Shown here: in pieces, positions 6,632-9,380 of the stretch | Numbering within the stretch: the stretch's first letter is position 1 | Layout of the letters: each line of letters begins with the position of its first letter | NCBI GenBank assembly: GCA_945875135.1 | Contig: CAMCJO010000063.1 | Location: 1-9,380 of the forward strand | Length of the DNA stretch: 9,380 nucleotides | Direction: 5' to 3' | Source: an uncultured Porphyromonas sp. | GTDB taxonomy: Bacteria > Bacteroidota > Bacteroidia > Bacteroidales > Porphyromonadaceae | The notes under the pieces: model-generated | Told to the model about the DNA's origin: nothing | Database searches by the model: none | The model's input: only the letters and a program-made list of their open reading frames with translations | Program-made: the position numbers and the translations under genes

Positions 6632-6639
6632 CAAAGGTA
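6632..6639 (-). promoter_or_regulatory. Probable -7 box of the rseC-rnf operon promoter
   Basis: The minus strand reads TACCTTTG (C follows) here, a full match to the Bacteroidota -7 consensus TAnnTTTG. Transcription would start near 6625, giving a leader of about 30 bases before the rseC ATG at 6593. The upstream minus-strand sequence is AT-rich (6641-6653) but a convincing -33 TTTG is not obvious at the expected spacing. The 128-base gap (6594-6721) holds no clear terminator for the gene upstream, so some read-through into rnf is possible. Confidence 0.55.
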
Positions 6640-6721
6640 GCAATAAATAATTAGTCTAAGTATGGTAGTCAGACACGAAATGCAGTACAACGCCCCTCCG
6701 AAGCAGTGCTCTCAGAGCCTC

Positions 6722-7750
6722 TTAGCGACTCTCACAAAAGGCTGCGATAGCCTCTACGAGCTTCGCATTGTCTGTCGCATCACGGGAGGTGATACGCACC
6801 ATCTCGCCCTTGATGCCTCGTAGCTTGGTCGCATCGTAGAGCGCTATGTTGTGCTCCTCCAGCAGATAGTTGACCAGCTCAGCTGCTGTGGCACAGTGTG
6901 TCTGGACTAAGAAGAATGGGGCGTCGCTCGGCATCACCTCGAGACCATCTATCTGGCGAAGCTTGGTCTCTAGCTCGAGCGCATTGCGCTGCCACTTACG
7001 GATCGGGAGTGTAAACTGCGCCGGGTGAATCAGGATATACTTCGCCACCTCGACCGCCATCGTGCTGACCGACCATGGGTCGATCACCTTCTGGATCTCC
7101 TTGACAACCTTCTTGTCGGCCGTCACATAGCCGATGCGCAGCCCGGGCAGGCCATAGGTCTGTGTAAACGAGCTAACGAAGATAATGTTCGGATGACTCT
7201 TCACATCACTCAGCGTAAGCGTGGGCTGCGTCGTAAAGGAGGCATAAGACTGGTCCACGATGAAGAAGACCTGAGGGTGAGCACTGATGAGATCCAGCAG
7301 TTCAGCCCGTGAACGAAAGCGTCCCGTCGAGCTATTGGGCGAGCAGATCCAGCAAAACTCCTCCCCCTCGAGCTTTATCTCCTGCGTCTCTACATCCTCA
7401 GGAATATAGGTTAGCTGCCAGCCATACCGCTTAGCCGCTAGCTCATAGTGCTGGTACGAGGGGACGAGGATAGCACCACGCTTCCCCGCAAAAGCCTCTG
7501 CAATAACGTAGAAAGCAGCCGTACGACCAGCCGTGATCACGATATTGTCTACATGCAGCTCATTGCGCTTAGAGATCATAGTGCGCAGCGTCTTGTAGTC
7601 GCTCTCGGGGTAGTAGCGCATCATCTCGACCATGCGATCGTTGAGGTGCTCAGCAAGCTTCGTCAGCTCGGGAGCAAACCATGAGGCGGTGTCAAACTGT
7701 AGGGGTGGGCAGACGGTATTGGTCGTCTGAGAGGGATTCTTCTTTATCAT
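6722..7750 (-). CDS. Fold-type I aminotransferase homologue (HisC/CobD-like) lacking the PLP lysine
   Basis: The 342-residue protein resembles histidinol-phosphate aminotransferases and threonine-phosphate decarboxylases (CobD). Matching features are YPESDYKTLRTMIS (47-60), FIVDQSY with D166 and Y169 (PLP ring contacts), PGLRIGY (202-208) with R205, and MVRITSRD with R319 (substrate carboxylate). However, the S-x-(T/S)-K-x-(F/Y)-G motif that holds the Schiff-base lysine reads SFTQTYGLPG here. Q197, codon at 7160-7162, stands where lysine should be, and no other Lys is near. The usual NPTG is SSTG (140-143). The start at 7750 is chosen because it lies 28 bases past the upstream gene, while the longer open frame runs back inside that gene without homology. 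It is probably co-transcribed with the GH3 gene. It may be a pseudoenzyme, a PLP enzyme with altered chemistry, or a non-catalytic binding protein. Confidence 0.85.
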   Translation of the reverse strand: MIKKNPSQTTNTVCPPLQFDTASWFAPELTKLAEHLNDRMVEMMRYYPESDYKTLRTMISKRNELHVDNIVITAGRTAAFYVIAEAFAGKRGAILVPSYQHYELAAKRYGWQLTYIPEDVETQEIKLEGEEFCWICSPNSSTGRFRSRAELLDLISAHPQVFFIVDQSYASFTTQPTLTLSDVKSHPNIIFVSSFTQTYGLPGLRIGYVTADKKVVKEIQKVIDPWSVSTMAVEVAKYILIHPAQFTLPIRKWQRNALELETKLRQIDGLEVMPSDAPFFLVQTHCATAAELVNYLLEEHNIALYDATKLRGIKGEMVRITSRDATDNAKLVEAIAAFCESR

Positions 7751-7778
7751 ACTACGCTTGTTTAGACAGCTGTGAATG

Positions 7779-9095
7779 TTATTTCTTTTGAGATACTTTA
7801 TTCTGCAGTTCTTTGGCAAAGGAGACCAGCTCTGGCGTATGCAGTGCCTCGTATAGCTCCTCCTTATTGTATATAGGACGCTCGACCATCTCTCCCGCAT
7901 GGAGCAAGAGCTTGTAGCAGAGGATGCGCAGGCAGCGATCTCGGATCGCCTCCTCCGAGAGGACGCCCGCATGATAAGCGGAGAGCAGCTCCTCATAGCT
8001 CTGCAGCGGATCTAGAGGACCGAGGAGCAGGTCATTGCCCGCTAAGATAGCCGCCACAGATATGGGCAAGCCCTCAGTACGCTGCACGCCTCGCATCTCC
8101 AACCCATCGGTAAAGATGAGCCCCTTGAAGCCCAACTGCTCACGCAGCAAGCCCGTCACGACAGCGTGACTTAGCGAGGAGGGACAGGTCACATCAGGCT
8201 CCAGAGCTGGCACCGAGAGGTGTGCTACCATGATTCCCCCGAGACCCGCCTCTATGTAGGCGCGAAAGGGTGCTAGCTCCACCCGCTCAAGCTCCTCTAA
8301 GCTGCCCGACACGGTGGGGAGTGTCTTGTGCGAATCCTTGTCCGTATTGCCATGCCCCGGGAAGTGCTTAGCGACCGACAGTACCCCGCCATCCTCTAGG
8401 CCTCTCGCCAAGGCTAGCCCATGCGATATGACAATGTCGGGCGTGGCACCTAGACTACGGGTGCCGATGACTGGATTCTTCGGATTGTTATTGACATCCA
8501 GCACTGGCGCAAAGCTCACATGGATGCCCATCACACGGCACTGTTGCGCCATGTGCTGCCCGAGGGTGTACATCTCTTCGGGCGTGCAGTGGTCGGCCAG
8601 CAGCTTCATACGTGGGTAGCGTATGGTCCCCTGGAGACGCATCGCCAGCCCCCACTCAGCATCGGCCGTGATCAGCAGCGGTATGCGTGAGTGCTCCTGC
8701 AGGAGACGGGTGAGCCGGTACTGATCGTAGGGCTCTCCCTTGCGAAAGAGGATACCCCCAGGACGAATCTTGTCAATAAGCTGCAGATAGCGCGCTTGCG
8801 AAGCCGAGTCATAGCGAGGCTCCCAGATGGGGATAATCAACTGCCCGATCTGCTCCTCGATCGTCATCTTCTCGATCTGTTGCGTCGCCTCCTGGAGTAG
8901 GCTGTCGGTGCGTTGATTACAGATGTCTAGTTGGTGGGTGGGCAACTGCTGTGCCGTCGTGTCGGAGCCTGCGCACCCCACGAGTAGCACCAGCAATAGA
9001 GAGAGCGACGGGAGCAGACGCCCCGAAGGTCTCCCTCCTCGTACCCTCGCACAGCGCGAGACAAGCCAACGATCCGATCGTAAGAGATAGTTCAT
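7779..9095 (-). CDS. Glycoside hydrolase family 3 lipoprotein (NagZ-like beta-N-acetylhexosaminidase)
   Basis: The 438-residue protein has the single TIM-barrel domain of GH3 enzymes of the NagZ/BglX group. KHFPGHGNTDKDSHKTLP (243-260) contains the Asp-His pair (D254, H256) that serves as acid/base in NagZ-type enzymes. IFTDGLEMRGV (327-337) contains the likely nucleophile D330. FAPVLDVNNNPKNPVIGTRS (195-214) is a further family signature. A hydrophobic stretch (28-40) ends in the lipobox LVGC with C41, so it should be a lipoprotein, in the periplasm or at the outer membrane; NagZ of Escherichia coli is cytoplasmic. The residues after Cys do not give the usual surface-export signal. The signal peptide has an unusually long basic N-region (27 residues), so an internal start is possible. 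The likely job is removing N-acetylglucosamine from peptidoglycan or host glycans; other beta-glycosidase specificity is possible. Confidence 0.9.
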   Translation of the reverse strand: MNYLLRSDRWLVSRCARVRGGRPSGRLLPSLSLLLVLLVGCAGSDTTAQQLPTHQLDICNQRTDSLLQEATQQIEKMTIEEQIGQLIIPIWEPRYDSASQARYLQLIDKIRPGGILFRKGEPYDQYRLTRLLQEHSRIPLLITADAEWGLAMRLQGTIRYPRMKLLADHCTPEEMYTLGQHMAQQCRVMGIHVSFAPVLDVNNNPKNPVIGTRSLGATPDIVISHGLALARGLEDGGVLSVAKHFPGHGNTDKDSHKTLPTVSGSLEELERVELAPFRAYIEAGLGGIMVAHLSVPALEPDVTCPSSLSHAVVTGLLREQLGFKGLIFTDGLEMRGVQRTEGLPISVAAILAGNDLLLGPLDPLQSYEELLSAYHAGVLSEEAIRDRCLRILCYKLLLHAGEMVERPIYNKEELYEALHTPELVSFAKELQNKVSQKK

Positions 9096-9126
9096 ACTGC
9101 TACCATAATTGCTACTAACCTCTCTG

Positions 9127-9134
9127 CAAAGATA
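9127..9134 (-). promoter_or_regulatory. Probable -7 box of the GH3-aminotransferase unit
   Basis: The minus strand reads TATCTTTG (C follows), matching TAnnTTTG. Transcription would start near 9120, about 25 bases before the ATG at 9095. A -33 TTTG at the expected distance is not clear; the nearest TTTG (minus strand, 9150-9147) is only 12 bases from the box. Confidence 0.5.
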
Positions 9135-9206
9135 GAGAAATCAGTGCAAACGAATAGTTTTCCAGCTCTACTTGTGAGATTTGCGAACTAGGGGTAAGAG
9201 CGAGAG

Positions 9207-9238
9207 TTTGTTTGTTTGAGAAATTGTAGTACCTTTGC
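9207..9238 (+). promoter_or_regulatory. Promoter of the tRNA-Ser gene
   Basis: TTTG at 9207-9210 and TACCTTTG at 9230-9237 (followed by C) match the Bacteroidota -33 and -7 elements with 19 bases between them. TTTG is repeated three times in a row (9207-9218). Transcription would start near 9245, about 60 bases upstream of the tRNA. It diverges from the GH3 promoter. Confidence 0.65.
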
Positions 9239-9269
9239 ACCCACATCGGTCAAGATGTATGCTCGCAAG

Positions 9270-9292
9270 CTGAGGAGAGCCTATCCCCTCAG
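9270..9292 (+). other. Hairpin in the tRNA-Ser precursor leader
   Basis: CTGAGG (9270-9275) and CCTCAG (9287-9292) form a perfect 6-bp stem over an 11-base loop, 11 bases before the mature tRNA. It may guide 5' processing of the precursor or be incidental. Confidence 0.35.
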
Positions 9293-9303
9293 TCGTCAAG
9301 CAA

Positions 9304-9380
9304 GGAGAGGTGGCAGAGTGGTCGATCGCGGCGGTCTTGAAAACCGTTGACCTTCACGGGTCCGGGGGTTCGAATCCCTC
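9304..9380 (+). tRNA. tRNA-Ser (anticodon UGA), 3' end cut off by the window
   Basis: The sequence begins GGAGAGGTGGCAGAGTGG, a typical tRNA-Ser 5' half. The anticodon stem is GCGGT (9331-9335) / ACCGT (9343-9347) with one G-U pair; the 7-base loop 9336-9342 carries the anticodon TGA (9338-9340), which reads UCA serine codons. A long variable arm typical of serine tRNAs follows (about 9348-9363). The T-arm is GGGGG (9364-9368), loop TTCGAAT, and CCCTC (9376-9380). The window stops exactly at the end of the T-stem, so the 3' acceptor strand lies outside. Confidence 0.95.

Noticed and set aside
7751..7996. An N-terminal extension of the aminotransferase frame giving a 424-residue protein
   Set aside because: The extra 82 residues lie mostly inside the GH3 gene in another frame, are rich in Arg and Ser without family similarity, and the Met at 7750 gives the normal family length.

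Overview
The window looks like chromosomal DNA of an anaerobic Bacteroidota, most likely a Porphyromonas-type organism. The grounds are: a seven-gene rseC-rnfBCDGEA cluster, start sites without obvious Shine-Dalgarno motifs, promoter elements of the Bacteroidota form (TAnnTTTG at -7), and a moderately high G+C content. The genus is an inference; the phylum-level call is firmer. All protein genes lie on the minus strand, so they read from right to left in window coordinates. The only plus-strand gene is a tRNA cut off at the right edge.

From the right edge: a tRNA-Ser(UGA) (9304 to beyond the end) has its own plus-strand promoter and a short leader with a hairpin. Divergent from it is a two-gene unit: a glycoside hydrolase family 3 (NagZ-like) lipoprotein (9095-7779), then 28 bases later a fold-type I aminotransferase homologue (7750-6722). 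In the latter the PLP-binding lysine is replaced by glutamine and the NPTG motif is altered, so it may be a pseudoenzyme. A 128-base gap with a good -7 box leads into the Rnf operon.

The Rnf operon runs rseC (6593-6171), rnfB, rnfC, rnfD, rnfG, rnfE, rnfA (ending at 422). Spacing is tight: 18, 9, 52, -4, 9 and 64 bases. It encodes the membrane-bound ferredoxin:NAD+ oxidoreductase, which passes electrons from reduced ferredoxin to NAD+ and stores the energy as a Na+ or H+ gradient. RnfB takes electrons from ferredoxin, RnfC carries the NAD(H)/FMN site, RnfD and RnfG carry covalent FMN, and RnfA and RnfE form the membrane core with a buried Fe-S centre. RseC is a small Cys-containing membrane protein often encoded with Rnf. 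RnfG is unusual in having two FMN-binding domains in tandem, the second diverged. A strong intrinsic terminator (361-399) ends the operon 22 bases after rnfA.

The left 421 bases hold no credible gene. They are packed with short repeats and hairpins: three overlapping stem-loops (1-86), a 7-bp repeat (88-108), a five-copy 9-bp repeat (111-155), a degenerate array of 21-27 bp hairpin/A-tract units (187-342), the rnf terminator, and a second 7-bp repeat (401-428) that runs into the rnfA stop codon. I saw no insertion sequence, CRISPR array or phage gene. The observations most worth following up are the lysine-less aminotransferase, the double-domain RnfG and the dense repeat region; I do not see a clear new multi-gene system.
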